NCBI GenBank assembly: GCA_002328075.1
Contig: DCVT01000062.1
Location: 62,001 to 126,000, forward strand
Length of the DNA stretch: 64,000 bases
Reading direction: 5' to 3'
DNA from: Anaerolineales bacterium UBA2181
GTDB taxonomy: Bacteria > Chloroflexota > Anaerolineae > Promineifilales > UBA4811
This document shows, one piece after another, positions 16,509 through 26,013 of the stretch; the stretch's first letter is position 1; each line of letters starts with the position of its first letter. The notes below the pieces were generated by a model. That model did not search any database. It saw nothing but the letters and a program-made list of their open reading frames with translations, and had not been told where the DNA came from. The position numbers and the translations under genes were made by a program.

Positions 16509-16905
16509 CCTCAACGTCATTCTCGACGTGCTGCAACGGCGGGAGCCGTTCTACCGGGCGTCGGCCGGTGTTCTTGCGTGTGCCGAGACCGGCGCCATCC
16601 AGGGACAGGTCGCAGCGCATAGCCTGACCACGTTGTTCTACTTGCTCGCCAGGCATCAATCGGCCGAGCAGGCGCGGGTGACCCTTTCCCAACTGCTGAG
16701 CTTTCTTTCGGTGGCGGCGGTAGACCAGGCGGTGATTGGAGGGGCGCTTGCTCTGCCGTATCCCGATTTTGAGGATGCGGTTCAGATGATGGCCGCCGTG
16801 CAAAGCGGGGCGGCATATCTGGTCACCCGGAACGTGCCCGACTACCGATATGGGCCTTTGCCTGCCCTGGAACCGGCCGAGCTTCTGACGTTGGTTGAGC
16901 CGTGA
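16480..16905 (+). CDS. PIN-domain toxin (VapC-like ribonuclease)
   Basis: A 141-aa toxin expected to cut RNA with Mg2+. Acidic active-site residues are visible: Asp10 in LIDLNVILDVL, Glu36 in ACAETG, and the DFEDAVQ acidic pair near residue 97, followed by LVTRNVPDY. REPFYRASAG and LTTLFYLLAR complete the family pattern. The start lies inside the antitoxin gene, so the two are translationally coupled. The module looks intact, unlike its neighbours. Confidence 0.88.
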   Translation: MASRLPVLIDLNVILDVLQRREPFYRASAGVLACAETGAIQGQVAAHSLTTLFYLLARHQSAEQARVTLSQLLSFLSVAAVDQAVIGGALALPYPDFEDAVQMMAAVQSGAAYLVTRNVPDYRYGPLPALEPAELLTLVEP

Positions 16906-16909
16906 GCAA

Positions 16910-17044
16910 ATGGATCTGATCGCCTTTGTGGAGCAAGAGGGGCCTCGGCCTACGGGCGTGGCGTACGAGTTCTACCTGAACGATCCTTCGGCCATGTCGC
17001 CGGAGCAGCTTGAAACGCGCAGCGTCTTTCTGCTCCCGGGTTGA
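16910..17044 (+). pseudogene. C-terminal stub of a GyrI-like effector-binding protein
   Basis: A 44-codon fragment (AYEFYLNDPS, PEQLETRSVFLLP) that matches the end of GyrI/Rob-type small-molecule-binding domains, where an N-D-P turn and P-E-x-L-x-T-x-x-x-F-P-L are conserved. The rest of the domain and any DNA-binding part are missing. It starts 4 bp past the PIN gene stop, so the deletion junction is there. Confidence 0.55.
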
Positions 17045-17053
17045 GGCAGCCTG

Positions 17054-17134
17054 ATGAAGGTTCCGTACGAGGAGATGTTTCCGTGGGAACGGGCGCAGGC
17101 GATGGCGCGGGCGGCCATCTGCTATCTGCCGCTG
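17054..17134 (+). pseudogene. N-terminal stub of a creatininase-family gene
   Basis: The ATG at 17054 begins MKVPYEEMFPWERAQAMARA, then AICYLPL. This is the start of many creatininase/creatinine amidohydrolase-like proteins (YEEM...A..YLPLGSLEWHG). The GSLEWHG metal-binding continuation is absent: at about 17134 the sequence switches into the DUF5615 fragment in another frame, ending at TGA 17168-17170. Confidence 0.5.
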
Positions 17135-17460
17135 CCGAGCTGCTGCGTGGGCGAGGGTTCGACGCACTGACCGTGATCGAGCAATGGATGGGTGGCTTCA
17201 AGGATCCCGCTCTGTGGAGTGCAGTGCAGATGTAGGGGCGGTTCCTGGTGACAGCCGACAAGGGCTTCGGAGACATCCGTTCCTATCCGCCGGGCACCCG
17301 CGCAGGGATCCTGTTGCTGCGACCTGATGAGGCGGGCATCCGGCCCCTCCTTGAGCTCCTGAAGGATGTCTTGGCGGAATACGATCTTGCGGACCTCTCG
17401 GGGGCAGTGGCCGTTGCCACTTCGCGAGGAATCCGGATCCGGCACGGGGCTTCGGTCTAG
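17131..17460 (+). pseudogene. DUF5615 PIN-like gene with an internal stop
   Basis: The frame from 17131 reads AAELLRGRGFDALTVIEQWM, then DPALWSAVQM, stop (TAG 17233-17235), GRFLVTADKGFGDIRSYPPG and GILLLRP. This is the Mut7-C/PIN-like DUF5615 domain, usually a toxin-like nuclease paired with DUF433. The N-terminal DEN motif is lost and an amber codon interrupts the middle, so it is dead. Confidence 0.65.
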
Positions 17461-17540
17461 GGACCGACCTCAACACCGCACCAACTCGGGCTTTGCACAG
17501 CAGCCGCACGCTGGCTGCTCCAGCCGACCCCCTCACCTGC

Positions 17541-17816
17541 TCAGCGTTCTTGCGACCACTCCGCACGGCGGACCCTGGAGCGCTCACCTGCGGAGCCATC
17601 GCTCCAACCGATTCGCGTCGTACAAGAACAGGGATATACGCAGTAATCCTTTAGGACATAGCGATCAGCGTGCCCGGACTGACTCAATCGGTATAGCAGC
17701 CGTTCTATTCCATACCGGGTCAGGGTGAGGTTGAAATCCTCGCCACGGGCCCTTCTCACGTTGAGAAGGCGCTGCCGTGTGGACGCCGAAAGATCGACGG
17801 GCTGGCTCTTGTTCAC
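17541..17816 (-). pseudogene. Truncated AbiEii toxin
   Basis: The GTG at 17816 overlaps the abiEi stop (GTGA). The first 55 residues fit the N-terminus of AbiEii/Type IV toxins: VDLSASTRQRLLNVRRARGE, FNLTLTRYGIERLLYRLSQS, HADRYVLK. After VLK, where the family has GALLF and then the nucleotidyltransferase catalytic Gly-Ser/Asp motif, the sequence becomes unrelated (DYCVYPCSCTTRI) and ends at 91 aa, versus about 300 in the family. The catalytic part is missing. Confidence 0.65.
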
Positions 17817-18409
17817 ACGACCGCCTCCATGTATGGCCGCATGACGGTCGCCACACGGCAAATTGTGGCATGGTGCCAGAGTTCATCGCTGGTACATGCC
17901 CGCTGCCTATAGCAATCGCAAAGTGCTTCCAGTGCTGCATCGAGCCCGATCTTGTTGCGGCACTTGAAACAGTCCGCAACCGTCTTGGCGGGGCTGAAAA
18001 CCCGAACGCTCACGCCTTCTATGGTGTGCTCCTCCACGCCAGCCTGGAGAGTGCGTTCCGAGAAGCGAACGAACCGCAGCGCCGGATAGTCCACCTGCGG
18101 CCGCCATGCCCTGCTCCCAATAGCGAGCCACACCTCTGTAGGAGACTGGGTGGTGAGTCCGTGGAATCTGAGCGCTGACAGCAGGCACACCACGCTGTGC
18201 GGAACCCGCTTGCACGCCTCCGCCAGGGTGTGATGCTCGGACACGTCGGCGTCGGGCAGGAGATAACGCCCTCGACCCACGCGCTGAAGGTAGCCACGCT
18301 CGCACAGACGGTTGAGGTAGACGCGAGGGATACCGTATGGGTCCAGGTCGCGGGGACGCAGTACTCCTGCTGGCAGCGCCACTTCCAGAACCCGCTGCGT
18401 ACGATTCAT
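17813..18409 (-). CDS. AbiEi family antitoxin
   Basis: A 198-aa full-length type IV antitoxin. The N-terminal winged helix is GVLRPRDLDPYGIPRVYLNR, then LCERGYLQRVGRGRYLLPDAD. The C-terminal antitoxin domain contains VCLLSALRFHGLTTQ, VWLAIG, IEGVSVRVFSPAKTVADCFK and AALEALCDCYRQRA. In intact systems AbiEi represses its promoter and counters AbiEii. Here the toxin is truncated, leaving an orphan antitoxin/regulator. The start at 18409 follows GGGGAA. The short GTGTT-AC-AACAC palindrome at 18429-18440 lies just upstream. Confidence 0.88.
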   Translation of the reverse strand: MNRTQRVLEVALPAGVLRPRDLDPYGIPRVYLNRLCERGYLQRVGRGRYLLPDADVSEHHTLAEACKRVPHSVVCLLSALRFHGLTTQSPTEVWLAIGSRAWRPQVDYPALRFVRFSERTLQAGVEEHTIEGVSVRVFSPAKTVADCFKCRNKIGLDAALEALCDCYRQRACTSDELWHHATICRVATVMRPYMEAVV

Positions 18410-18428
18410 GCCGTTCCCCGGTGTATGT

Positions 18429-18440
18429 GTGTTACAACAC
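18429..18440. promoter_or_regulatory. Candidate AbiEi operator
   Basis: GTGTT-AC-AACAC, a 5-bp-arm inverted repeat 20 bp upstream of the abiEi start and near AT-rich promoter-like sequence on the minus strand. AbiEi proteins bind inverted repeats in their own promoters, so this is a plausible site. The arms are short. Confidence 0.35.
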
Positions 18441-18469
18441 CTCGGCAGTTATAGATATCATACGATAGA

Positions 18470-19345
18470 TTGAGGTATCTGAAGGAAGTACAGCAGGGCA
18501 TCGTACCCCCGACGTGGTGGACTTTCGAGGACTGCGGGCACAATGACGAGGCCCAGAAAGAGACGGCCGGCCTGATCGGCCAAAAGGTGTTCTCGACCCC
18601 AAAACCCCTTCGGCTCATTCAGCGTATGCTGACAGTTGGTGCGGACGCAGATTCGGTTGTCATGGATTTCTTCGCCGGATCAGGTGCCACGGGTCACGCC
18701 GTCCTAGCGCAGAACAATGTCGACGGCGGCAACCGCCGCTACGTCCTCATTCAGCTTCCGGAACCACTTGACTCGGGAAACGCAGATCAGAAGGCCGCGG
18801 TAGATTTTTGTACGCAATTGGGCAAGCCCCACACCGTTGCTGAGATCACCAAAGAACGGCTCCGCCGCGCGGGGAACAACATTCGTGAAGAGAACCCCAT
18901 GTTCGCTGGCGACATTGGCTTCCGCGTCTTCAAGCTCGATTCCAGCAACATCCGCGCCTGGGAGCCGGCGCCGGACGACCTGGACGGGACGTTGTTCGAT
19001 TCGGTCGAGCATATCAAGCCGGGCCGCACCGAGTCGGACATCCTCTACGAGCTGCTGCTCAAGCTGGGGCTGGACCTGTGCGTGCCCATCGACACGCGCG
19101 ATATCGCCGGCAAGCCGGTTCACTCGGTGGGCGGCGGCGTGCTGATGGCCTGCCTGGCCACGAGCATCGCGCGGGAGGAGGCGGAGCCGCTGGCGTTGGG
19201 CATGGCGGCCTGGCGTCGGGAGCTGGCGCCGGCCGGCGAGACGGCATGCGTCTTTCGCGACAGCGCCTTTGCCGACGACGTGGCCAAAAGCAACCTGGCG
19301 GCCATACTGAGCCAGCACGGGCTGACGAACGTCCGGAGCCTGTAG
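18470..19345 (+). pseudogene. mod: Type III methyltransferase (Mod), N-terminal half missing
   Basis: The C-terminal 290 residues of a type III Mod subunit. YLKEVQQGIVPPTWWTFEDC, FSTPKPLRLIQRML and the SAM-binding MDFFAGSGATGHAVL are intact. The upstream half with the catalytic DPPY motif and specificity domain is gone. The frame is closed upstream by a stop at 18452, and the sequence switches to the abiE promoter region at about 18455-18470. Without DPPY it cannot methylate. It ends 11 bp before the Res gene, preserving the normal mod-res order. Confidence 0.85.
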
Positions 19346-19356
19346 GAGAACCGGCC

Positions 19357-22326
19357 ATGAAACTGCGTTTTGAGCCCAACCTCGACTATCAATTGAAAGC
19401 GGTGGAGGCGGTCTGCGACCTCTTTCGTGGGCAGGAGATCTGCCGCACCGAGTTCACCGTCACCTCGAGCGCCCTGGGCGGCGCATTCCTGCCCGGCCTG
19501 GCGACCGACCTGGGCATCGGCAACCGCCTCACGTTGCTCGATGACCAACTGGCGCAGAACCTGAGCGATATACAACTGCGCAACGGCCTTCCGCCCTCGG
19601 GCGAGCTGGCGTCGGGCGATTTCACTGTCGAGATGGAGACCGGCACCGGCAAGACCTACGTCTACCTGCGCACCGTGTTTGAGCTGAACAAACGCTATGG
19701 GTTCACCAAATTCGTCGTCGTCGTGCCGTCCGTGGCCATCAAAGAGGGCGTCTACAAGACGCTGCAGATCACCGAGGAGCACTGGAAGGGGCTCTATGCC
19801 GGGGTTCCCTTTGACTATTTCATCTACGACTCGGCCAAGCTGGGCCAGGTGCGCAACTTTGCCACCAGCCCCCAGGTCCAGATCATGGTCGTGACGGTCG
19901 GCGCCATCAATAAAAAGGACGTCAACAACCTCTACAAGGACAGCGAAAAGACCGGCGGCGAAAAGCCCATCGACCTGATCCGGGCCACCCGCCCCATCGT
20001 CATCGTGGACGAGCCGCAAAGCGTGGACGGCGGTCTCTCCGGCGCGGGCAAGCAGGCGCTGGATGCCATGAACCCGCTCTGCACGCTGCGTTACTCGGCC
20101 ACCCACGTGGACAAGCACCACATGGTCTACCGGCTGGACGCGGTGGACGCCTATGAGAAGCGGCTGGTCAAGCAGATCGAGGTCGCCGCCGCGACGGTGG
20201 AGGACGCCCACAACAAGCCCTACGTGCGGCTGGTCGCGGTCAACAACCGGCACGGGGTCATCTCGGCCCAGGTGGAGCTGGACGTGCAGACCCTGACGGA
20301 CGTCCGGCGCACGGTGGTGACGGTGCAGGACGGCGACGACCTGGAGCAGACCACCCACCGCGCGCTCTATCGCGACTGCCGCATCGGCGAGATCCGGGTG
20401 GGGAAGGGCAAGGAGTCCGTGGAACTGCGCTTTCCCGGGGGCGAGCAATACTTGACGCGGGGGGAAATCTGGGGCGGCGTGGATCCTCTGACCGTGCAGC
20501 GCCAGATGATCCGCCGCACGATCCGGGAGCACCTCGACAAAGAAAAGCGGCTGCGCCCGCAGGGCATCAAGGTGCTCAGCCTCTTTTTCATCGATGCGGT
20601 GGACCGATACCGGCAGTACAGCCAGGATGGAAAACCGATCAAGGGCGTCTATGCCTCCATCTTCGAGGAGGAGTACACGCATTTGGCCCGGCACCCGGAC
20701 TATCGCACGCTCTTCCAGGATGTGGACCTCAGCCGCGCGGCCGATGAGGTCCACGACGGTTACTTTTCCATCGACAGGAAAGGCGGTTGGACCGACACCG
20801 ATGAAAACAACCAGGCCAGCCGCGACAACGCCGAGCGGGCTTACAGTCTGATCATGCGGGAGAAGGAAAAGCTCTTGAGCTTCGACACGCCGCTCAAATT
20901 CATCTTTTCCCACTCGGCCTTGCGCGAGGGGTGGGACAACCCCAATGTCTTTCAGATCTGCTCGCTGCGCGATATCCAGACCGAACGGGAGCGCCGGCAG
21001 ACCATCGGCCGGGGCCTGCGCCTCTGCGTCAACCAGGAGGGGGTTCGCTTGCGCGGTTTCGAAATCAACACGCTGACCGTCGTCGCCACCGAGCGTTACG
21101 AGCAGTTTGCCGAGAACCTGCAAAAAGAGATCGAGGATGACACCGGCATCCGCTTTGGCGTCGTTGAGCAGCACCAGTCTGCCGCCCTGGCGGTGATCGG
21201 CGCGGACGGCGCGGTTGCGCCGCTGGGCTTTGACCAGTCCAAGGCGTTGTGGCAGCACCTGCGGGCGCAGAACTATATCGACGCCCACGGCAAGGTGCAG
21301 GACTCGCTCCGCAAGGCGCTCAAGGACGAAACGCTCGCCCTGCCGCCAGAGTTCGCAGCGCAGCGCGAGCTCATTGTGCAGGTGTTGCGCAAACAGGCCG
21401 GCCGGCTGGAGATCAAGAACGCCGACGAGCGTCGCCCGGTGCGGCCGCGCCAGGCCGTGCTGGACAGCCCGGAGTTCAAGGCGCTCTGGGACCGGATCAA
21501 GCATCGCACGACCTACCGGCTGCACTTTGACAACGAAAAGCTGATTCAGGATTGCACGCGAGCGCTGCGCGACGCGCCGCCCATCGCCAGGACCCGTCTG
21601 CAATGGCGTAAAGCGGACATTGCCATCGGCAAGGCCGGCGTGGAGGCCACCGAGCGTGAGGGCGCGGCGACGGTCGTGCTGGCCGAGTCCGACGTCGAGC
21701 TACCCGACCTGCTCACGGAGCTGCAGGACCGGACGCAACTCACCCGCCGCAGCATCTACCGCATCCTGACCGGCAGCAGCCGGCTGGACGATTTCAGGCG
21801 CAACCCGCAGCAGTTCATCGAGCTGGCGGCCGAGGCGATCAACCGCTGCAAGCGGCTGGCGGTAGTGGACGGCATCAAGTACCAGCGGCTGGGCGACGAC
21901 TATTACTATGCCCAGGAGCTCTTTCAGCAGCAAGAGCTCACCGGCTACCTGAAGAACATGCTCGACGCCTGCAAGTCGGTCTACGAGCAGGTAATCTACG
22001 ACTCGGGCACCGAGAAGACCTTTGCCGATGACTTGGAGAAGGACACGGCTGTCAAGGTGTATGCCAAGCTCCCCGGCTGGTTCACCGTGCCGACCCCGCT
22101 GGGCAACTACAACCCGGACTGGGCGGTGCTGGTGGACACGGACGGAGGGGAGCGGCTCTACCTGGTGGTCGAAACCAAGGCCGGCCTCTTTCCCGACGCC
22201 GTGCGCGCAAGCGAACAGGCCAAGATCGACTGCGGCCGGGCGCATTTCAAGGCACTTCAGGTGCGCGAGCAACCGGCGCAATACATCGTGGCGACCACCG
22301 TTGACGACGTGTTGAGCCGGGTGTGA
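19357..22326 (+). CDS. res: Type III restriction enzyme Res subunit (complete)
   Basis: A 989-aa SF2 helicase-nuclease. Walker A is METGTGKTYVYLRT (about residues 91-104), motif II is VDEPQ (about 218), motif III YSATH. Motifs V/VI are LREGWDNPNVFQICSL and RRQTIGRGLRLCVN. The C-terminal PD-(D/E)XK site is NYNPDWAVLV...LVVETKAG. The ATG at 19357 follows TAGGAGAA, 11 bp after the mod fragment. Length and motifs are full. Type III Res needs Mod for sequence recognition, so with only a truncated partner it is probably inactive, unless the second Mod (50557-52437) can substitute. Confidence 0.92.
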   Translation: MKLRFEPNLDYQLKAVEAVCDLFRGQEICRTEFTVTSSALGGAFLPGLATDLGIGNRLTLLDDQLAQNLSDIQLRNGLPPSGELASGDFTVEMETGTGKTYVYLRTVFELNKRYGFTKFVVVVPSVAIKEGVYKTLQITEEHWKGLYAGVPFDYFIYDSAKLGQVRNFATSPQVQIMVVTVGAINKKDVNNLYKDSEKTGGEKPIDLIRATRPIVIVDEPQSVDGGLSGAGKQALDAMNPLCTLRYSATHVDKHHMVYRLDAVDAYEKRLVKQIEVAAATVEDAHNKPYVRLVAVNNRHGVISAQVELDVQTLTDVRRTVVTVQDGDDLEQTTHRALYRDCRIGEIRVGKGKESVELRFPGGEQYLTRGEIWGGVDPLTVQRQMIRRTIREHLDKEKRLRPQGIKVLSLFFIDAVDRYRQYSQDGKPIKGVYASIFEEEYTHLARHPDYRTLFQDVDLSRAADEVHDGYFSIDRKGGWTDTDENNQASRDNAERAYSLIMREKEKLLSFDTPLKFIFSHSALREGWDNPNVFQICSLRDIQTERERRQTIGRGLRLCVNQEGVRLRGFEINTLTVVATERYEQFAENLQKEIEDDTGIRFGVVEQHQSAALAVIGADGAVAPLGFDQSKALWQHLRAQNYIDAHGKVQDSLRKALKDETLALPPEFAAQRELIVQVLRKQAGRLEIKNADERRPVRPRQAVLDSPEFKALWDRIKHRTTYRLHFDNEKLIQDCTRALRDAPPIARTRLQWRKADIAIGKAGVEATEREGAATVVLAESDVELPDLLTELQDRTQLTRRSIYRILTGSSRLDDFRRNPQQFIELAAEAINRCKRLAVVDGIKYQRLGDDYYYAQELFQQQELTGYLKNMLDACKSVYEQVIYDSGTEKTFADDLEKDTAVKVYAKLPGWFTVPTPLGNYNPDWAVLVDTDGGERLYLVVETKAGLFPDAVRASEQAKIDCGRAHFKALQVREQPAQYIVATTVDDVLSRV

Positions 22327-22594
22327 GCGGGCAGCCGGTTCGGCAGGCAGCCGGCCGTGTGCAAGCAGCATGGCAGCGCAATCAGTGTCCGGCTGGGTTC
22401 TAGAAACTTCGGTACGGCCGACCCGGCAGCGAGGCCGCCGACGATACCGTATGGGTAGTTGGTAGCGCGGAGGAATGGCATGTACTTGCGCGGCTATGTA
22501 GAGCCGGGCAGGTCCGGCAATGGTGGTACCAGGCTAATCGTAATGAGGGTGCTGGGAACCTGACTGAGCCGAACGACGTGTCGGAGGGACACAC

Positions 22595-23041
22595 GTGAGT
22601 AAACGGATCAACGAGATACTCGATGTGCTCAGATTGATCCATGCCGGGCGTGTGGGCGGCGCGGAGGTGCAAGACCTCAGGATCAAGGTCATGGAGGATG
22701 TGGCCAGACGCCGCGGGATTCATCCCGGCACCGTCTCGGACAAGTTCCGGCGACAGCTCCAGCCTGACATGAATGACACGGCCGACTTTGACCATCTGGT
22801 TGAGTCCTGGTTGGCGCACGGATCGGATCGTTTGCGGCAGATTATGCTGCAACATGCGGACAGCTCCGACAAGAAAGCGATCGCACTGTTCTTTGACAGT
22901 CACCCTTCCGGTACATCGCTGTCTGGGCCTGGAACCGCGGTTCCCACCGGTGAATGGGCGGGGGCCAACATCAGGGGACGCGGGGCGCGGGACGATTCGC
23001 GAGCCCGCCGCAAACAGAAGGGTCATGGCTCGAGACGGTGA
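22595..23041 (+). CDS. Hypothetical protein (148 aa)
   Basis: GTG start 7 nt after GGAGGG. The first 105 residues look helical and globular: INEILDVLRLIHAGRVGGAE, VARRRGIHPGTVSDKFRRQL as a possible helix-turn-helix, LVESWLAHGSDRLRQIMLQH. The tail is Gly/Arg-rich and basic (ANIRGRGARDDSRARRKQKG), suggesting nucleic-acid contact. No family is recognised. It follows the Res gene on the same strand after 268 bp without other genes, so it may be part of the decayed restriction locus. Confidence 0.5.
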   Translation: MSKRINEILDVLRLIHAGRVGGAEVQDLRIKVMEDVARRRGIHPGTVSDKFRRQLQPDMNDTADFDHLVESWLAHGSDRLRQIMLQHADSSDKKAIALFFDSHPSGTSLSGPGTAVPTGEWAGANIRGRGARDDSRARRKQKGHGSRR

Positions 23042-23297
23042 CCGGAGCTATCGTCGGACTGCGACAATCGGGTGAGCAGGGCGCGCAGCAGAACGTGAAC
23101 TGTCCACGCCGGGCGCGGACCACTGGCGCCACTCTCCCCGACGAGCTGCGGTGCACCGATTTGCCGCGGATGGTGGTCAGCTCGGCGCAAATGGGTGCGT
23201 GAAAACTGTGTCACAACGACTCAAACCGCGGCTATCCAGCCGATTCGAATGAGGTCGATTGAGCACTGATCCGGGGGGAAGGAACGGGAGTTCGCAA

Positions 23298-23978
23298 ATG
23301 CCACAATTCAGAAAACTAGACCTCGAACGCCTGTTGGGACAGGTACGGTACAGCGCAGGCGCTCCATGGATCCAACATCTGGCAACCCTGGGACTATCTG
23401 ATTGCAGATTGGCCCACTTTGGATGCGCTGGTGGGGCTCAGACTCTCGCCTTGATGTGGGTGCTGGATGCGAGTGAGGCCTGGGGAATCGACAGAAGCAT
23501 CGACCAGGCACGGAAAACGATGTGCAACGCGAGGCAATGGGTGTGCGAAAGCATCTTGGCGCTGCCGTACGAATCGCAGGCTGCACTCACCTGGTGGGAG
23601 GACCAAGTACCACTTTTCCTGAAACAAAAACGCTTTCCGGTTATGGTGAAAGAGCGTGACATCGCCCATCCAATCAGACCTTATCAGTTGCCTGATCGGT
23701 ATTTCGACCTTGCCTGCTGTTCCCATCTCCTGTATCACATCCTCGGCGAACAGGGGAAAGAAGCAGTCGTGTCCGCGGTCCGGGAGATGATACGGGTCAC
23801 CAAACCGGGAGGTTGGATTGTCGTGGACGAGCCCGACGAGGGCGTGGTGCAGCGCTACAGAGAGTTTCTGGAACAGGCGGGGCTGGACGTGTGCCGGGTC
23901 GATGTCGATGAGACCGTGATCCAGGCAGGCGAGAAGCTAACTGCCTCGACCTATTATTGCCAGTTTCGCGGACGATGA
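23298..23978 (+). CDS. SAM-dependent methyltransferase-like protein
   Basis: A 226-aa Rossmann methyltransferase. LAHFGCAGGAQTLAL is a motif I variant, LDASEAWGIDRSIDQARKT is motif II, YFDLACCSHLLYHI is motif IV and EMIRVTKPGGWIVVDEPDEG is the post-motif. An insertion of about 50 residues (90-140) between motifs II and IV is unusual. The ATG at 23298 is chosen over an upstream TTG because GGGAG sits 7 nt before it. The substrate is unknown. The gene runs to within a few bases of the penicillin-binding-protein pseudogene, whose 5' end is missing. Confidence 0.65.
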   Translation: MPQFRKLDLERLLGQVRYSAGAPWIQHLATLGLSDCRLAHFGCAGGAQTLALMWVLDASEAWGIDRSIDQARKTMCNARQWVCESILALPYESQAALTWWEDQVPLFLKQKRFPVMVKERDIAHPIRPYQLPDRYFDLACCSHLLYHILGEQGKEAVVSAVREMIRVTKPGGWIVVDEPDEGVVQRYREFLEQAGLDVCRVDVDETVIQAGEKLTASTYYCQFRGR

Positions 23979-23984
23979 TGGCCA

Positions 23985-26013
23985 TTGGGAGCCGCGCGCC
24001 TCGCCGCCCAGACCTACTTTCAGAAACAGGCGGCCGACCTGAACCTGGCCGAAGCCTCACTGCTGGCCGGGTTGCTGCAGGCGCCGGCCGCCTGGGACCC
24101 CTACTAGGCGCCCGAGCTGGCGCTCGGCCGGCAGGGCCAGGTGTTGGGCCTGATGGTCGAAGCCCGCTACATAGACAACGCTCAGGCAGCACAGGCCGCG
24201 GCCGAGATGCAAGAGCGGATTCCCACCCTCATCCCGCCCCACGTGGAGATGATCCACCCCCACTTTGACCACTACGTCCGGCAGGAGTTGGAGACGCTGA
24301 TCGGCCCGCAGAGCGCCTACCGCCACGGGATTCGCGTCTATACCACGCTGGACCCGAACCTACAGACCGCCGCGGAACAGTTGGTGGCAGAGTTCCGGCC
24401 GCACCTGGCCAACTGAGGTGCGAACAACACCACGCTGCTGGCGTTGCAGCCGGGCACCGGCCGTATCCTGGCGATGGTGGGCAGCGCCGATTTCTACGAC
24501 GAGGCGATCAGCGGCCAGGTCAACATGGCGCTGGCCGGCCGGCAACCGGGCAGCTCCATCAAGCCGCTCACCTACGTCACGGCCATGGAAAAGGGCTGGA
24601 CCCCAAGTACCTTGATCTGGGACGTGCCGACCACCGTTACCGACGAGTGGGGGCAGACCTATACGCCCGAGAACTCTGATGACCAGTTCCACGGACCCAC
24701 GCTGGTGCGCGGCGCGCTGGCCAACTCGTACAACCTGCCGGCGGTCAAGGCGCTCCAGTAGGGGGGTGTACGATTTCATCCGGCGAGCCAACGAGGTGGG
24801 CGTGCTTGGCATGGATCACCTTATCAGCCAGATCCTTTCCGACAACGCCGCCCGGCTGCCCGCCTTTGGGTGGAACAACCGGCTCGAGTTCGCTGACCTG
24901 CGGGTGGCGGTCAAAACCGACACCTCGGGCACCGACGCGGACCACGAGGCCGATGGGTGGACCATCGGGTATACGCCGCAACTGGCGGACGCGGTCTGGG
25001 TGGGAAACACCGACAATAGCCCCGTGGCGGCGGGCGCCAGTGGCTACCAGATGGCAGCGCCCATCTGGCGCAGTTACATGGACCGGGTGCTGCCCGGCCT
25101 GCCGCCAGCCGATTTCCCCCGGTCGGACAACATCGTCCAGATGGAGAATTGCGCCGATTCAGGAGCCCGGCCCGCACCGGAGTGCCCGGCCGACCGCCGC
25201 AAGATGGAACTGTTTGCCGGAGACCAGCCGCCGTGGGGCCCGGAGCTGGATTTTTATCGGCGAATCTGGATTGACCTCTGGACCGGTCTTCAGGCCAACG
25301 AGCACTGCCCGGAGGCTCTGGAAGAAGCGGTGTATGTGGTGATCGAAGACCCGGCCGGCCGGAAGTGGGTCGAGGAGACGGCGGTCGGCCGGCAGTGGGC
25401 GGCCGATCGCGGCATCCAGCTCGAGACGGTGCCCGGCGATCCATCGCCCCGGCTGCGGCAGCCCCCCACTGCGGCGTGTGGGCCGGGGATGGCCCGGCCG
25501 GCGGTGCTGCTCACCGCGCCGACCGAAGGGCAGACCGTAGCAGGCATCCTCACCCTCTAAGAGGCGGTGACTGCCCCCAACCTGCGCGGCTACCAGGTAG
25601 AGAACAGGGTGGGGCTGGACCCGCAGGGATGGGGGCTGGTGCAGGGGCGCTTGCCCGGCCTGGTGGAGGAGGGCGAGCTGGCCCGCTGGGACACCGGCCA
25701 GCAGCCGGACGGCGAATATACCCTGCGGGTGATCGTTTACGGCCCGCCGCGGCAGGACGGCGGCGAGATCCAATACGAGCAGCGGGTCCACATCCGGGTG
25801 GTCAACCCCACCGCGACGCCCACACCCACCACCACGTCCACGCCGACGCCGACCGAAACCCCGTCGCCCACGCCCACCGCGACTGCGACGCCGGTGGACA
25901 CGCCGACCCTGACCCCAACCCCGACCGCTACCGCGACTCCGATAGCAACAGCGACGCTTGAGCCTGATACGCCCACGCCGACCGAAACGCGGACGGCGAC
26001 GCCGGGCGCCTGA
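23985..26013 (+). pseudogene. Penicillin-binding protein 1 relic (transglycosylase/transpeptidase)
   Basis: The relic begins inside the glycosyltransferase domain (AAQTYFQKQAADLNLAEASL). It keeps a recognisable transpeptidase domain with GSSIKPLTY (SxxK), NSYNLPAVK (SxN) and KTDTS where KTGT is expected. The C-terminal Ig-like part and a Pro/Thr-rich tail (from about 25800) follow. Lesions: TAG at 24105, TGA at 24414, TAG at 24759 with a frameshift in the adjacent G-run, an apparent internal loss of about 50 residues near 24800, and TAA at 25558. The normal N-terminal membrane anchor is absent. It is certainly dead. Confidence 0.85.

Noticed and set aside
19078..19356. N-terminal extension of the first Res
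   Set aside because: It overlaps the Mod fragment in another frame and is low complexity; Res homology and the Shine-Dalgarno begin at 19357.
19120..21603. 827-aa minus-strand ORF
   Set aside because: It is a shadow of the Res gene, His/Val/Gly-rich with no domain.
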